Source: Monarcha castaneiventris obscurior (taxonomy: Eukaryota > Chordata > Aves > Passeriformes > Monarchidae). Taken from it: 64,000 nt of DNA. This document shows, in pieces, positions 24,491-38,800 of the stretch. A program made the translations under genes and the position numbers. Location of the stretch: positions 35,796,501-35,860,500 of the forward strand of contig JAMPIT010000230.1 in NCBI GenBank assembly GCA_026261815.1. The letters run 5' to 3'. Numbering within the stretch: position 1 is the stretch's first letter; each line of letters starts with the position of its first letter. A model generated the notes under the pieces. It did no database searches. It saw only the letters and a program-made list of their open reading frames with translations, and had not been told where the DNA came from.

Positions 24491-27400
24491 TGCTATGTGC
24501 TTCTTAAGCCAAGAAGCCTGGTGGAAAGGCCTCTCTTGTCCATAATCAGAGAACTTTTGACCAGCAGGAGACATCCTTGTTTTAGTGGGCAAGCCAGCAC
24601 AACACAATATTATCTTCACTGTAGCAATTGGGTTAGTTTCTTCTCAGCACTCTGCAAAACTCCTTCCCTGCTTTCTGTAGAGATTACTAGGCTGATGGGC
24701 AAGCAGGCTTCAAAGGGTGCATAGGGATCAGGAAATGAATATATGCATCAGGAGATTTAGAAGAGGTCACTAAACCCCTGACTATTAGCAACTACCTCTA
24801 AACAGCCCTCCCTTCCAAAACTTGGGCCAACCACCCCGGGTAGGCAGAGCTTTCCCCAGTTACATGGACACAACAGCAAAATTTTGATTTGCCTGAAGGT
24901 AGTGGTGTCTGTATAATATCATACTGCTCATTTCTAGATCTTCATTTCAGCTTTGTTTAACTTCTGAGAACAGTTATAAAAATAAAATCCAGATTTTTTT
25001 TTTTATTTTAAGTGCTGATGAGGATGGGAGTCTGGATGTCTCAGGGATTAGGTAATGGGAGAGACAGTCTTTGGCTTGAAGTCACCCATTCAGCTTTGGT
25101 CAGGTCAGCTGTGTGTTAGCATTTATATTGTCTGCTATCCCAAGTACGGAGAAGTTGGTGGTCCTGTTCTGATGTGCAGCTCAAAAGGAACATTTCACTT
25201 AGAATGTGAAGAGCATTTATCAACAACAAGGCTGAAGACTACAAGAGCACTGAAAATTAAGCAGACCTGAAACTTCTGGGCTGTGCCAGGATTTCAGTTC
25301 ACAGGAGGAAGCTGTGGATAGTGCTGCACATCTCTTGCAGGTAATAGATCTACGGAAATGCCTTCAGTGCAGTCAATCTAACACCTTCTCAAAGGCAGTA
25401 TCATCACTTTAAAAGAGGCTGAACATTAGTATTGTTTTCCTTTGAAAATTGAAAGTTTCAGTAGATTCAAGATTTAACCAATCCCTTTTTGGATCATACC
25501 AGCATATGAACTTCATGTAATTTTGTATATTATTATCTCCACTGAAAATATTCTGTGGTTTCTTTTTCCCTCCTGGTATAAGTACAATATCTATAACACA
25601 GTACTCGCAGCCACTGCCAGCGCCTTGGACAGTTGTGAGGGGAAATGTGAATTAGAAGTGGATTTGAAAAAAAAATCCTTTCCTTAATGGTACCTTTGTA
25701 ACTGATTAGATTTGGTAATGGACTTGCAAATGAAGTTTAAACATTAATCTAAGAGCTCAATTAAGTAAGGTATTATGGTGCAGCAGAGATTTTCTCCATT
25801 CCCCAAGCAAGTGAAAAAAACCTTGGAAATTAAGACAAAATCAGCTTCTCTTCTTTCTTGTCTTTTGAGAGGTTTAACAGAGGTTGTTCCTGAATTAATG
25901 AAATACCATTGATTCATATATACTTTCTAGCAAGTGAAATGAAAAGGGATATCACTTATAGTTTCTGAGCAGTTTCCTACTGCAACTCGCAACACTGCTG
26001 CAAGCCCCATGGGCCTGAAGAATCCCCAAACAAAACACACCTCTCTGGAGGTCACATCAGCAAGCCATCTGACTTTTCTGAATAAACTCCTTAGATTTAA
26101 CTTTGCTCTGGGAATCATAAAGTACACTTTTCAGTATGACCAAGTTACTGGACCCCATAATGTTTTCTCACAAAGGTGCAAACTCAAAAGTTGCACTTAA
26201 CTGCATATTTAAATGGGAATTAAGCATATCATTAAAGTTAAGTGTGTGCTTAAGGACTGCTCTAAATAGAAATGCTTTCCTGAATCCGGAATAGCGCAAA
26301 GAGTAATTCCTTCCACTGCAGGTTTTGCAGGGTGGAATGCCATAACCTACATTATGTGGGAGGTCAGATAGGGTGGTTGGTTGTAGTCATCCTGTTTGGA
26401 CCTCCAGCCTGTGAATAGGACACATCGTTGAACAAATACCAACTTTCCAACTGGACTACATCCAGCACAAGCGAACAGTGTTTAGAATTATACAAAGGAA
26501 ATAAAGACAGGCTGGGGTAATTAAACTCAGGGGAGATTTTTTCCATTCACAAGCCCTAGCCATCAGTGTTTTGAATAACTTGTTCTATTAAAAAGCTATC
26601 TTGCTACAATATATTTGAACAATCCTTTATTCTGCTCATTCTATTAAGGTTGCTCTAAAATTATTCCACCGAGTATTGCCAGCAGCTTTGAGAACTTTAA
26701 CACACAACATTAAGTCAAAATGAATAAAGACTTGGCTAAAATAACACATGGCAACTCTCTTAAAAGGCACTGTCAGGGCATTTTATACACCTTTGCTTTT
26801 ACTCTGCTTTGTTTATAATATTCCTCTGAGAAGCCTGAAAATTCTTGGCTCTTCCCACTGGCATTTGATCCCTTACACTGTGAAAATAGACGTTGTCTTC
26901 AGTGGCAGTGGGAGTGAGCCTGGCTCTTTCCTCTTAAGAGTCCCAGCTTGCACAGTGTGCTGCTAGACTGGATCAGCAGTAAAGGTGTCCCAATAACAGC
27001 TCCTTTGCAGCCATGTGATGAAAGGAGCATCTGAATTGGCAGTCCATATAAACTAATGACTGTGAGACCTTAAAATACAAACTCTTGCAAAGTAACACCT
27101 GCTATCTGCATGCAGGCATAAAAATGTCTTCTTGGTACACAAACCCAGGAGATGCTGAGTTTGTTCAAGAACACGGCTCTCCACTGCAGTTTCCCACAAG
27201 ATCCATCTCCAGTGAGAGACTCACCCATCATGTGCCTAGTGATGCCTTGCAGCAAAAGACATTCCCCAGCTGCTGCAGGTAGGATAACCTGAGTGGGAGG
27301 ACCGTTCTGCAGGCTGAGACCATTTGGCACTGGGTTGACAGCACTGGTGGTGACACAGCCATACAAACCTCACAGCACCAGCTGGGCTCATGCAGTGGAG

Positions 27401-30400
27401 TGAACACTGAACAACTCACTGTAGCCATCCAAACCATCTCCATCTGATGTGGGCTGACAACCTCAGCTGCACCACTGAGTTAGTTACTTCATTGAGTGGT
27501 GCTTTGAAGCAGGCAATTGCTTGCTTCTTCCCCCATCTTCTTGCACTCTGGTGCTTTTTGCAACACATCCATCACAGCTCCTCCTTCCCCCTCTCATTGT
27601 CATTCGACTTCCTGAAAAACAGCAGGAATGTGGACCAAAGTGACTAGGTACTGATTCAGTTGTCTCTGAGGTAACACCAACACTCTGCCAGCTCTAATTA
27701 CATGAAAAACATTAGTTTAGTAATGTGGGGGCTTTTTATAAGCCCTAAGGACTGGTTCTCTTCTCATCTATGCTGGTGACAATCAGGAGGATGTCAACAA
27801 GAGCTAGTCAGACCCTGTTTAAAGTGCAGTCTTAATTCCTTTCCAAATCTCCTAACAGAGTGTAGATGTCACTGCAGAACTGTTGCCTGCCAGCAGTCAA
27901 AAAAAAGCATGCTCAAGTAGCTCCTAGAACTAGCTATTAAAAAACCTGCTTTCATTAGCTGAATGACCATCATCTACTGTCCCACCATCCTCCTTCCTCT
28001 TTCTCCACTGCCTCCTCACCCAGACCTGGAACCATTCAAAGTGACAGTTGCTGGTGACAGAGCCCATCTCTGCAAGAAAAATATTAAAACCCAGCCCAGG
28101 AATGCCCCAGGGAACAAAACAGAATCTCTTGAATTCAGAAAGAAAACCAGGGCAACTACGATTTCACAGTATTATGGGGTGGGGGTCAGGGGTATTTCCA
28201 CCCCGCTTCACAGATTTCCTGAGAGCAAGGCTCTCTACCAGCATTACATCACCCTTCTTTAAGAAGAACAGCAACAGCTGATTAATAGTACTGTGTAACA
28301 CTTCCTGACAGCTTATGACAAAATGGGAAGTGCAAATTGGACTTTCTTTTTCAAAGATCATTGCTACTATTTTACCTCCCAATTGTCTCTAATGAATTGT
28401 GTGATTCAGCCCCAAGAGAACTTGCTTGAAGGACTGTTCTCCCCAAGAGAGCTACTGTGAAAGCCCTTTTCAATAGTTTTTTTCCAGATTTGACAATTTC
28501 CTTGACATTAAACCCCCTCCCTCCCCTTCTCACAAACCTGTGCATGAGTATTGCTCACTCTCTATTTTCCTTTCCTTCCTTCTTTCCATGAGAAGGATTA
28601 AAAGCCCCTTTGCAAAGATATCAATGGAAGTTTTGTACCTTGAACACAGTTCTACTAAGATGAATATTTCAGGGAAGCCTGAAGTACTTTTCCAGTCTTT
28701 GCCTATCAATTGCATTTTGAAGTGCTGATTGAATCTGACCTGTAACAGATAACAGATATTTAAAGAGAAAGGATGCCCTGTTTCATTAAGGCTCTTGGTT
28801 TTCAAAGTACATCAGTCCTTGTCTCCAGCTGATGCAAATTTCCACTTTGATATATTTGCAGTGTTTTGGCCCCACCAAGGTCTGGTCCCTTATGTTTCCT
28901 TTAAATTAGTCTTGTGTCATCTCTTTCCCTCAGAAACAGAGCTCAGACTCCTGCCTTCAATATAAGGCCCAACAAATAGCCTCCCATGAGATGGGAGATC
29001 GTGCCCATCCCCTTGGCCTGTTGTAAAAGGGAGGCAACATGAATGATGAGTCAGATACTTCAAGTGAGGTATTACAGAGAAGCTGATGCATGGTACCCTG
29101 CCAGCAGGGTCAAACATGTCTGAGCACTTTTCTAGTTATGGGACGCTCTTGAGAAAATGTGGTTGAGATTAATTTTAGTATATTTGATTCAGAACACACA
29201 TAGGGAGTTGAATTTTTGTCTCCATCCCTGTATTGTTCCTCTGTGTGTGCATGTGTGCATTATTATGAGTGTGTATATATATTGTACGTATGTTGCTTTG
29301 GCTGGCTGCTCGTCAGATTCAGGACACAAAAATTCAACAGTTTCATAATTTACTACTCACATTCACAGACCTTTTCAGCCTCCTAAACCATAACCATTCT
29401 CTACGTTTTGTAAGATCAGACGACAAGGAACACTGACTCATAATGGTGCCTCGTAATAGTGAGTATTGAAGTTGGACATTGTATTAGAGAGCAAAATTGC
29501 AGACAATAATCATGGCTCAAAGCATATCTCTGACATAAGCATAAATATTGCTCATTAAATATTATGGGAGAGGAATATAAAAATCTTACTTGGTCTCTCA
29601 TTGAAGGAGTAAACAGCAGAGCCAAAGCACCTGCTATGAACAGCTCTGTAAATCTTTATATAACATATGGCACCCAGGAATGAAGAACTAGTTTGTTTTC
29701 CTGTTCATCTACATTTTCAGGAAAGATATAAGTTCCTGAGAAACCAAATCTAAACCTTTCCAGAGGTGCTCAGCCATGGGAACATCAACATCCTGTTTGA
29801 GACCTCAATAATTCTCCCTGTGACTGAAAAGTACAGCTGCTTCCAGTAGCCAATACAGTGATATAAAACATGACACGTCCATCCTTTCTAAAGCAGATCC
29901 TCTGCTAAAGTCAATGAGAAATCAGCATCTGTATCAATAGTCAAACTAAGGTCTCAGTATGCAGTTTTCACGTCAGTTGCCAGCAGGAATTTTCTTCTGT
30001 GGGATATGTCCCTGGATTAAAATAAGTAAGTAAGTAAGTAAATAAATAAATAAATAAATAATCATGCTAGCACTTTTGTTAGTTCCATCAGTACAAAACC
30101 TGTATATACACCAAGTGAAAGGCTTAGGATTAAAAACATTCATTTTGGATAGTGTTAGCGCACTGGAAGCAAATGAATACATCCAAAACCCTAGTCCAGG
30201 CAAGATAGACCACGCTGTAGCACTCACTGAGCTGATGAAACTGAAGCCTTGCAGGCAAAGCCAGGCTTCAGACCAGCAATCATCCCCATGAAAGCAGGCA
30301 GGCAGTCATGTGCAGCTCTGCCTGCACTCCAAGCCAGCCAGATGTGAAGCAGCCAAGAAGTCCTAGGGAAGCATGTGTGTTGGATCCAGGGTGTCATATG

Positions 30401-32588
30401 TGCTCTTGATTAGTTTTCCATTTCCACTCTTGGAAGACATCCTTGTCCATATGTGGATTATGTGTCACATGCTCCTTTTGCAATCAAGAAGCAATATGAG
30501 CATTTTCCAGCAGCTCCAGAAACACTTTTACATTGAAAGTCTTATAGGTTGGCATCTTTTTCTAGAGAAAAGGAAAGGAGAAATAAGCTTACTAAAAATG
30601 TTTCTTAGATTTAATTTTCTTACTGTGAGCTATGGTCTTACAGTTAAAATAATTAAACTGCAAGTATCACATAGGTAGCTGACATAGGGATCCTAAATTT
30701 ATACTGACCACATAAAAACTACCAGGTAGTGAGGGATGCAAAATATTTACTATAACTTCAGTAGTCAGCAGTTTTAAAAATCAGGCCACTTGATATAGGC
30801 AGCTAAACAGGCACATTGGAAATGGTTTGCCTTAATTAGTTCCCCAAAGTTACATAGATTATTAGAAAAATAACTAAAGAAGCATTTTTATTCAGGAGGC
30901 AAAATCTAATGCAGCGTTAAACTATTAAGGGTAATTTGCATGAAACGTGGTGTGCACACACAACTCCCTCTGTTTGAACTTTACAGCCTTTCTATATAAT
31001 ATACTAGTAATAATTTTCCTCTTGTAATACTCGTTATGTTTCTCTTGCTTTGGGGGATATTAAGTGAACTCTTTTGTAGGTAAAATGACAACGGCAAATG
31101 AATGGTACGATTGTGTAGCTGAGTGGATAAAATACTTTAAAATATGGCACTATGATAAAGACACCTCTGCAAAGGTTGCAAATCATTTTTCATTTTAAGG
31201 TCAGTGTTCATGATTCTACTAACATTTTTAGATCGGTTTAAGAATGAGGTTCATTCTGTTTAAATGTATCACAGGGCTGTATCTGTTGAAAGCTTTCTGT
31301 GCCTGCAGAGAGCCTGCTCCTTTTCCACAGCAAGGGAAGATGCAACCCTCTATCTGTAAGAGCTCATCAGGAAATTATTTAATTTGACACTATATATTTT
31401 GATCTCTATAGATTCTTTCTCCTCTAGGTCAAGAGGTAAGCTCTTTTTTACTAGTCATGGGCTCAGCTTGCACTAATAATGAGGGTCATGAGCTTATAGA
31501 TAAGGAGGGGGATATTTTACCTTAGAAAGCCATCTCATGAGAGATTGCTGGATATCAAATTTGGGAATTTTCATGGATTTTATACAGGAGAGTTATGCAG
31601 GCACTTAGGGGGGGCCATAAAAGAAATCCCTCTCCAATTTTTCACTACAGTATTAGGAGATGAACTTTCCACAGGGCTGTCTGCACTAGGAAAACCACTG
31701 CCCACCTTAGAGACTAGCTCAGTTGCAGTACGGCACCAGCAGGCTGTGCACGAGGGCAGGCAGGGCTTGGTCTCACCACCATGAAACCTGCCCTCACCAC
31801 TGCTGTGAAACCAGCACAGGTTTTCCTTGTTGTGGGTTAGCTCCATAAAAACTGGTGTTACCTTTGTGTGGACAAATGCATTCTGAAAGCTGCAATTTCC
31901 TCTGCATTCTCGGAGAGAAATGTCTTCAGGAAGGAGCTTTGACAAGTTAGGAATTTTTCCCAGATTCTGCCTTCAGTTGACTTCTCAGAGAAAAAGAGGA
32001 AAAACAGCAAAAGCAGAAGAGGAGAATTGTGGTGCCTCCACGTTTGAGAGGAGTTTTTCAGAAAAGCATCCTAACTTCGAGAGGCTTGATGTTGACTCCA
32101 GCTGAGCCTTGGGTCAGGCCAAAAGGTGTGGCAGGAAGTTTGTTCATGAACCTGAATTTTGCCCCTGATACTCCATGTAACAGCACAGACTTGAGCACCC
32201 TTTTCTTGAATTCATACTCGAGGAGAGCTTGATGAGTCTCGTGATTTTATGTTGAGACTGGTAGCTGATGCTTTTCTGTCTCACTTCTGGAAACAAAGAC
32301 TTTTCCACTGGCACGGGTTTTGTTCCCTTCACAGGGCTCCTAGCACATCTGCAACTAAATTAAGTGGGCATAACCCTTGGTCCCTCAGCTGGACTGAGGA
32401 GCCTACACCAGCAGAGAACCTGTCCCATTCTGCCAGAGGAGAGGTGTTATTGACTACTGGGAGCATCTTACTCAGCACCATGAACATATATTGAGATCCA
32501 CCCTCTCCATCACTTCCCAGCAGCCACACTGCTTCTCAACTCCCCTTTAATTTAGTTTAATTCTCCATCCTAACCTGAACCCCAAAAT
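24491..32588. other. Intergenic sequence, no recognised gene
   Basis: No exon or RNA gene is identified. A tetranucleotide microsatellite lies at 30023-30062. A phrase near 26330-26380 (GGGAGGTCAGATAGGGTGGTTGG) is reminiscent of a CR1 3' UTR but is too weak to call. Short AT-rich stretches occur at about 31000-31420. Open frames are below about 125 codons and overlap on opposite strands. Confidence 0.55.
30023..30062 (+). repeat. (TAAG)n/(TAAA)n microsatellite
   Basis: Four TAAG units grade into about six TAAA units, giving a compound tetranucleotide repeat of 40 bases. Confidence 0.95.
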
Positions 32589-32590
32589 AA

Positions 32591-32645
32591 CCCCCCCCCC
32601 TTATTCCTTTTTTTTTAGTTTGTTTTTGCGGGGGGGTGGGGGAGG
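32591..32645. repeat. C10 tract and inverted G7TG5 tract
   Basis: A run of ten C (32591-32600) is followed 29 bases later by seven G, a T and five G (32630-32642), with a T-rich segment between. The two tracts are complementary and could fold back, and the G side could join a quadruplex. They directly precede the CpG-rich patch at 32665. Confidence 0.85.
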
Positions 32646-32664
32646 AGGTGTGGAGAAAGGCCCT

Positions 32665-32812
32665 ACGGACATCTCAGCCGCAGTGGTGATTTTGCAGCGT
32701 TGCTAAATTAAGTCGCCGATTAAAGCCGGCGCGCTGCGAGCTCCCCCTCCTGTCGCCGAGACGCTGCCGTCCCGCACGGCTCTGCTGGGGCGGCTCCGGC
32801 TCGGCACCGGGG
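32665..32812. promoter_or_regulatory. Isolated CpG-rich patch (orphan mini-island)
   Basis: Nineteen CpG dinucleotides fall in about 148 bases, in an otherwise CpG-depleted neighbourhood. The sequence is strongly GC-rich from about 32720 onward. It lies about 14 kb upstream of the UBE2E1 first exon and has no recognised exon beside it. Such retained CpG suggests an unmethylated element in the germline, such as a promoter of an unannotated transcript or a regulatory element. No TATA box or coding exon is evident. It is also short for a formal CpG island. Confidence 0.45.
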
Positions 32813-35800
32813 TACCCACAGCAGGGCAGAAGGATGCTGAAGAGGGGTTAATTTTGAAGGAAAACTCCTTGGTGCCGCCAAGGGAGGTCTGGCACTGAAA
32901 AAACTGGCATGTTGGAAAGCAAAGCGGCTTTATGTTGTACACTAGAGCCTTCATGGGCTGGGGTGATAAAATTGTCTGGCACAGCGTAACACTAGCCTCT
33001 GCCAGGACATCACTTATTTTATACAACTGCATCTTTAAGAAGGAAATAAATGCTAAAATTACAAGAAAATCCCTTGTTTCTTTGCAATCTCTGCATCTTC
33101 CTTTGTAATGGTTTAACTCAAAGGGCTTGGGATATAAGAAGGAGAAAACAGAATTTTTCAGAGACTGTAAGCCTGCCCAAGTCAGAGAGGAAGAGTGAAT
33201 GCAGACTGGCGTTGAGAGAGGGCACCACATGCGTGGTAGTCAGAACAATTCTGTGCAGGCTCTCCCCATCTATGTATTCTAGATGCAGTGTGTCTCTGTA
33301 CAGCAGGAGGAAGAGCAGAACTTTGCATGAGGGATGGGAGAGCCAGACCCAGAAGGGCATCTGCTGTGGATGCTACTGAAGCTCATCTTCGCACACAGTG
33401 TCGTGAGAGCATTTTAAGAAGGAATTAAGTTTTCCAAGTGAAAGCTCTGCTGAGAAATCGTCACCAGTCAGTGTCGCGAGACAACAGGCAATCACTACGG
33501 GTCTACCCTGGGTCTGACGTGGTTTAGAGCCCAATTACACAGTGAAGCTGAACAGAACGAGTCCAAGAGCTTCTTCTCCATTTTTCAGAGGTAGGGTGTA
33601 CTCTGAAGAAACTGTGAACCAGCTGCTTGAGGCATGTAGCTGTTCCTTTGTTAACAAATCAGAGCCAACACTCATTTGGAGGGAAGGTCAGGAGGGAGAA
33701 ATTGGATCCAGGCCCCTCTTGTAGGCTAATAGGGAACGAGAGGAGCACCATTTGAGGTGAAAATGAACCCAGGCACAGGACAATTTTACCTGTGTCCTTT
33801 TGCCACTTCCTACTCTTGGCAGGCCCTGGAAGTGAATAGAAGATGGTCTAAGCCATTGGACTAGGCACATAGGGAAGGAGACTGGGGAGAGAGGCTCACC
33901 CCTGGAGCTGAAGTGATTCATTAAAGCTCTGCATAGAGTACAATGAGTCAAGCAGCTATTCATTTAACACTGGAGGTGGGAGTAAAGAATGCAGTACTTT
34001 ATTTGTGGGCTTGCACTAAAGCCTAAGCAAAAGTCTGAGAGACAGCAATGTGTGTTTGCACAGTTTGCAGCCTAGCCAGGAAAATCTGGCACAGCTCAGG
34101 TACCACTGAGTAGATGGTTTCCAAAAAAATCCAACTTCTGGCCTCCCCCCCTCCCATCCCTAAAATCCATCAAGGCCATTCATTGGGCCCTATAAACTGT
34201 GGAGCACAGTTAGACCTTGGGACAAAACACATCTGTACTTGCGAGCAGAGACTGTGTCTGCATTGTGGGCTGCAGCTGTGAGCTGAGAGATACATAGATG
34301 AAGCAGGGCAGAAGGAGACCACCATACAGACAGAGAGGAATAGAGATTTCCACCTGGTGTAAGGGCTTTAGCCCTTCCCAGACCAGGGGACCAGGTGGAT
34401 TTATAGCAGCCATAACCTCCCTTGGGCAGTTGGGGCAGGTGGAGGTGCTTTTGAGTACCCCATAAGCCTTTTCCCTTTCTCTTTTCCAATATTTTCACAC
34501 ATGCTGGAAGTGCATCCCATATGCCAGGAGCCAGGAAGGATGGAGAGATTAAATTCTCACCCCTGTGAGCTGCTTCAAAACACCTTTAAACCACAAAGCT
34601 ATTGAGAAGTATTCCTAGTGAGAGCCAGACCTTTCCTCTTAGTCAGAACACTACACGAGGCAAGTCTGCTGGTTTCAGTCGGACACTAGTGTTACTTATT
34701 TTGGTTTCTAAAAGTAAATCAGAGTTTTAATCTTAGAAACAGGCAATGAGGAAACCTTCCAGCCATCAAAGTGAGGTTTGACTCAAAAAGGAAGAAAGAA
34801 CCTGTTTGTTCATAGGCAGCTTCAGAAATCAAAGAAGCCAGAACCTCCACTTCCCCAGCCACCACCTTGCCAGCACTGCCTTGGCACCAGGCTCCTCTTC
34901 TGAAAATGTGAGTGGGTGGAGTTGTATTTGCAGGCTGGAGGGAGTTCCTGAGCTGACACGGTGCCAGATTCAGGCCTTGTTAACTGTTGCTTTCGCTGTC
35001 AGATGCTGAGATTATAACAGGAGCATTTTTAATAACAGAGGGGGTGCAAAATTAAAAAGAAGCCATTAGATTAAGCAGCAACCCTGAAACAATCTGTAAG
35101 TCACAGTTAAGAGAGAGATATCTGGAAGATTTGCCAAGTTCAAAGGTCTTCATTATTCATGTTCCAATAGCTGACTTGATGGATTGTCTCTAGTCTGTAT
35201 CCCTTTATTCTTTCCACCTCTCCTAAAGAAAAATGCTTAAGACAAATCTCTAGATGGAGGGATAGCCTCTGTAATAGATTATTTCTTATTACTTAGAAAT
35301 TGGTTAATAATTTACTAATTCAATTTCACTGCTCCATCCCCCACTTCAATTAATCTTTAGAATATAGAGTAAATGCTGTTCTTTGTTCTTCCGGTTCTAA
35401 TGAAGAAAGAAACTAATGAGGACACATGGCCTTGATGCCTTTCTAAAGAAGATTTAGCTGCAGAGTAGTCAAATTTTTTTATCTGCTTTTATTTACTTCT
35501 ACTTCTTAAACACAAAATCCATCCATAAACCTGAAAGTTGTACAAGTTGGTTATGAGCCAAATTTCAAGCACGCTACACAAGTCTTACTCTAGGAAAATT
35601 CCAGTTCTTGTCAGAGTGTTACAAAAGTCATGCACACCTATACTCCTCCATCCTGTAGATAAATATTTTATACAGATACTTTATACATACTCAAATAAAA
35701 CAAGAGATAGCAACTTTTGCACAGCAATTCAAATTCCTGTCTACCACTCCGGGAAGGTGCTTTAAGATTTTGCAGATGCAGAGAGTAATTTGTTTCTAAC

Positions 35801-38800
35801 AAATTGTATCTGTGGCCATAATGTGTTTCAAAGAGATTTTTTTTTAATCTCATTTTTCAGGAATTACACAAGTATAGTCAATCCAGCTTCCTGATATCCC
35901 TTGCAGCCCTGTTTCCTATCAATCTATTACCATTGGCTTTTCACTTTTCTTCTACTGTTTTTTTCTTACCCAATCCCTCCTATCAGCACTCAGAAATGTT
36001 TCCAGCCCTGCCCATAACAGCGTCTCAAACCGAGACACCAGGACACGCGGGAGTCTGTGATTGATGGCTGCTTGTCTGCCAATGCACAGGTGTGAATTAG
36101 GAAACCAGTTCAGGCTCCAGCCAACAGACTTTTGTTCTTGCAGCATGTTGTGTCATCAGTGGCAGGGGTTTGGACATAAACATTCAGGGCACCAAATGAC
36201 ACATTCTAGTGTCCAGATACTTTTTGCCAAGTGGCAATTCACACCTTGGGGAGGATCAAAAATAAAAGAAAAGAAGAATCTGTCAAAAAACCTCCAAACA
36301 GCAACATATATAAGTTTACTTCATGTAACTGCCACAGATACAGGAAAAAAACAGCCTTTTTGCCTACATCTCCAAGCTTGATTAAGCCTGTCCCACTACG
36401 GAACAAGGGTAGCATATTAAGCCATTTCATAGAAGAACCAAAATACTGTTCATTCAATGGGGAAAAGAGGGAAGGGGAAAAGAGCTTCTGCTCAGAGTGG
36501 GAGAAATCCTATCAGTCAGGACAGGGCTCCTCACAGCAGGCTCTTGGCATCCTTTTCCCCGTGAACAAGACCACTCAGACCTGTGTCTGAGTTTGCTTCT
36601 GAGGGCTGCATAAGTGAGCAGTGGCTGGAAGGCTAAATCCAGGTCTGCTACAGGCCAGCAGCACTCATTAGTTTTTTGTCTTTCTACAGGGGCGGGAAAT
36701 TCCCTGTGCATCTTATTTTCTACTTTGCCCTTGAGCACAAGAGAGGGAAGGGCTTGCTGTATGAAATTTGCTTAACAGATTTCTAATTCTACTAAGCAAA
36801 CACATCTACACACCACGAAGAGCAGGCCCACAAATATATTAGAATTGTGAATTGTCCCAGATCTTTGGCAGTAGGGAAGTGAGATATTCCAAGTGGCTGA
36901 GCAAATTGATGCCTCCAAAAGCACCGTAAACTGATCTATTTGGCTTGACTCTGAGCTCCCTTTATTCCAGTGTAAATCTGGAGTAAGCCTGCTGAACTCA
37001 ATAGAGTTATGCCAAGGCAAAGTCAGAATCCCTCTCTTCACTCTTCTTTTTTACTGTGCTGCCTAATCCCATAGCTGCAACAAAACTGAAAAATCTATAT
37101 ATACAAACTCCATTGGCCAGGCTGTCTTATTGTGAAACCCACAGTATATTCCACCCTTATAAAAAATTGTTCAAGTGTGACACTGTCCTCTCTCTTGCTT
37201 TTCTGATAAGCACAGAGGAAGGGCTGCCAATAGCACAGAAACTGGAAGACAGGAAAATAATATTTCACAGCAGTGAAAAAACAGTGGAAAAAACATAACA
37301 GAATGGACATTAAGGCAGCTAAATTAAAGAAACCCACAATACGTGGGTAACGCATCCACAACACACAGCTACAGCACAGATGTTAAGGCAACTAAAGGAT
37401 TTCCCCAATGGCAAATCTTCAAGTTGCAGAAAGTGGCAGCATTTCCTTTAATGAGCTGCTTCTAAAAATCTGCTCCTATCCAATGGCTTGATTTGAAACA
37501 GATTAAACTAATGAAAAGAATCTTGTTGACTTCATCAGTCAGTACATGAGGCTCGATGAATTTAAACAAAAGGTAAACTGGTGAAATACTGTCATGATAA
37601 AAAAACCCACAGTTTCCCAGATTGCAGAGTGACACTATGTATTTAGAAGGGTGAGTGTCATCTTTCTGTGACATGGACAAAAAGTAAACAGGCATCTTCT
37701 GAGATTAGCAGATATTTAAAGCAAAAATAATGGCAGAATTTAGAAGTGGCATTAGAAAGGTGCTAGTCCTGTCTCTGCTGTTTGAAAAACCTCCAAGTTC
37801 TTTGCCAACAAATTCCCAGAAAAAATGGTAATACTCCATTTCCTTATTAGCTGTTTTTAAAAAATCATATTAATATGCCTTTCATATCAGCCTACACTGT
37901 AAAGACTGCCTGTAGTTTCAATACATAAATTCTGAGATCTGAAATGCAAATTTCATTTTTGAGGACACGACAATTTATGAGCAAATCTTCAAAGAGCAAC
38001 TCTCCTTCTGACTATACCTAGCAGAGGAAGTACTCTTGACATCTGTTGTTCTGTGACTTTTGTATTTTTTTTTCAACCTGAGTTTTACAAACAAACCCTT
38101 CCAGGGTGTGGTACGATTGCCACCCAAAGTGCCACAGAGCTGTGCAGTTTCACTGACACCTTGAATATTGTATTCTCTATAGGAGGCATGTTCTTCTGCT
38201 TTGTTCTAAGCACTCGCACCACTGGATTCTTACCAGACACATCTCTGGGCTGGGAGACGTCTTACTAAAATAGATTTATTTCTATACAAATATCTATTGA
38301 CTTAGGGTATAGTAAAAAAAAAAAAAAGTTAAAACCCTTGAAACAGGACTTAAAATTCTGCAATTATATTATTACACCCTGTTCATATTGTGGTAATGCC
38401 CAAAGCCCAATTATGCTGTAGGAATGAAAGGTTCATATCCAAAGGGCTCCTATTTTTATCCCATCAACTGATGCAATAGGTAGTGGTTCTCAAACTACAG
38501 GCCTCCATGGACCTGTGAGGCTGTAGAGCATTTGCTGTGTTACTGATCCATCAGGAGAAAGCTGCTTCCATGGACAGCCACAAGGCACTCCAAGGAGCAG
38601 CCTGAAGCCTGGAAGAAACAGGAAATATGGAGAAGGACCTCGTGTAGTGGCATTTACTAGGGAAGGAATGGGGGAAAGGAACTAATTGACCATTTTGGAT
38701 TCTTGGAGAAGATGGGAGACAAAAATTTGGCTGACTGGATATACTGGCCAAAATTCAGGGAATCACTTGCAGAGAGTTAAGTAAAGACAGACAAAAGGAA

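Noticed and set aside
26330..26380. Possible CR1 3' UTR fragment
   Set aside because: Only one phrase resembles the CR1 tail and nothing around it continues the match.
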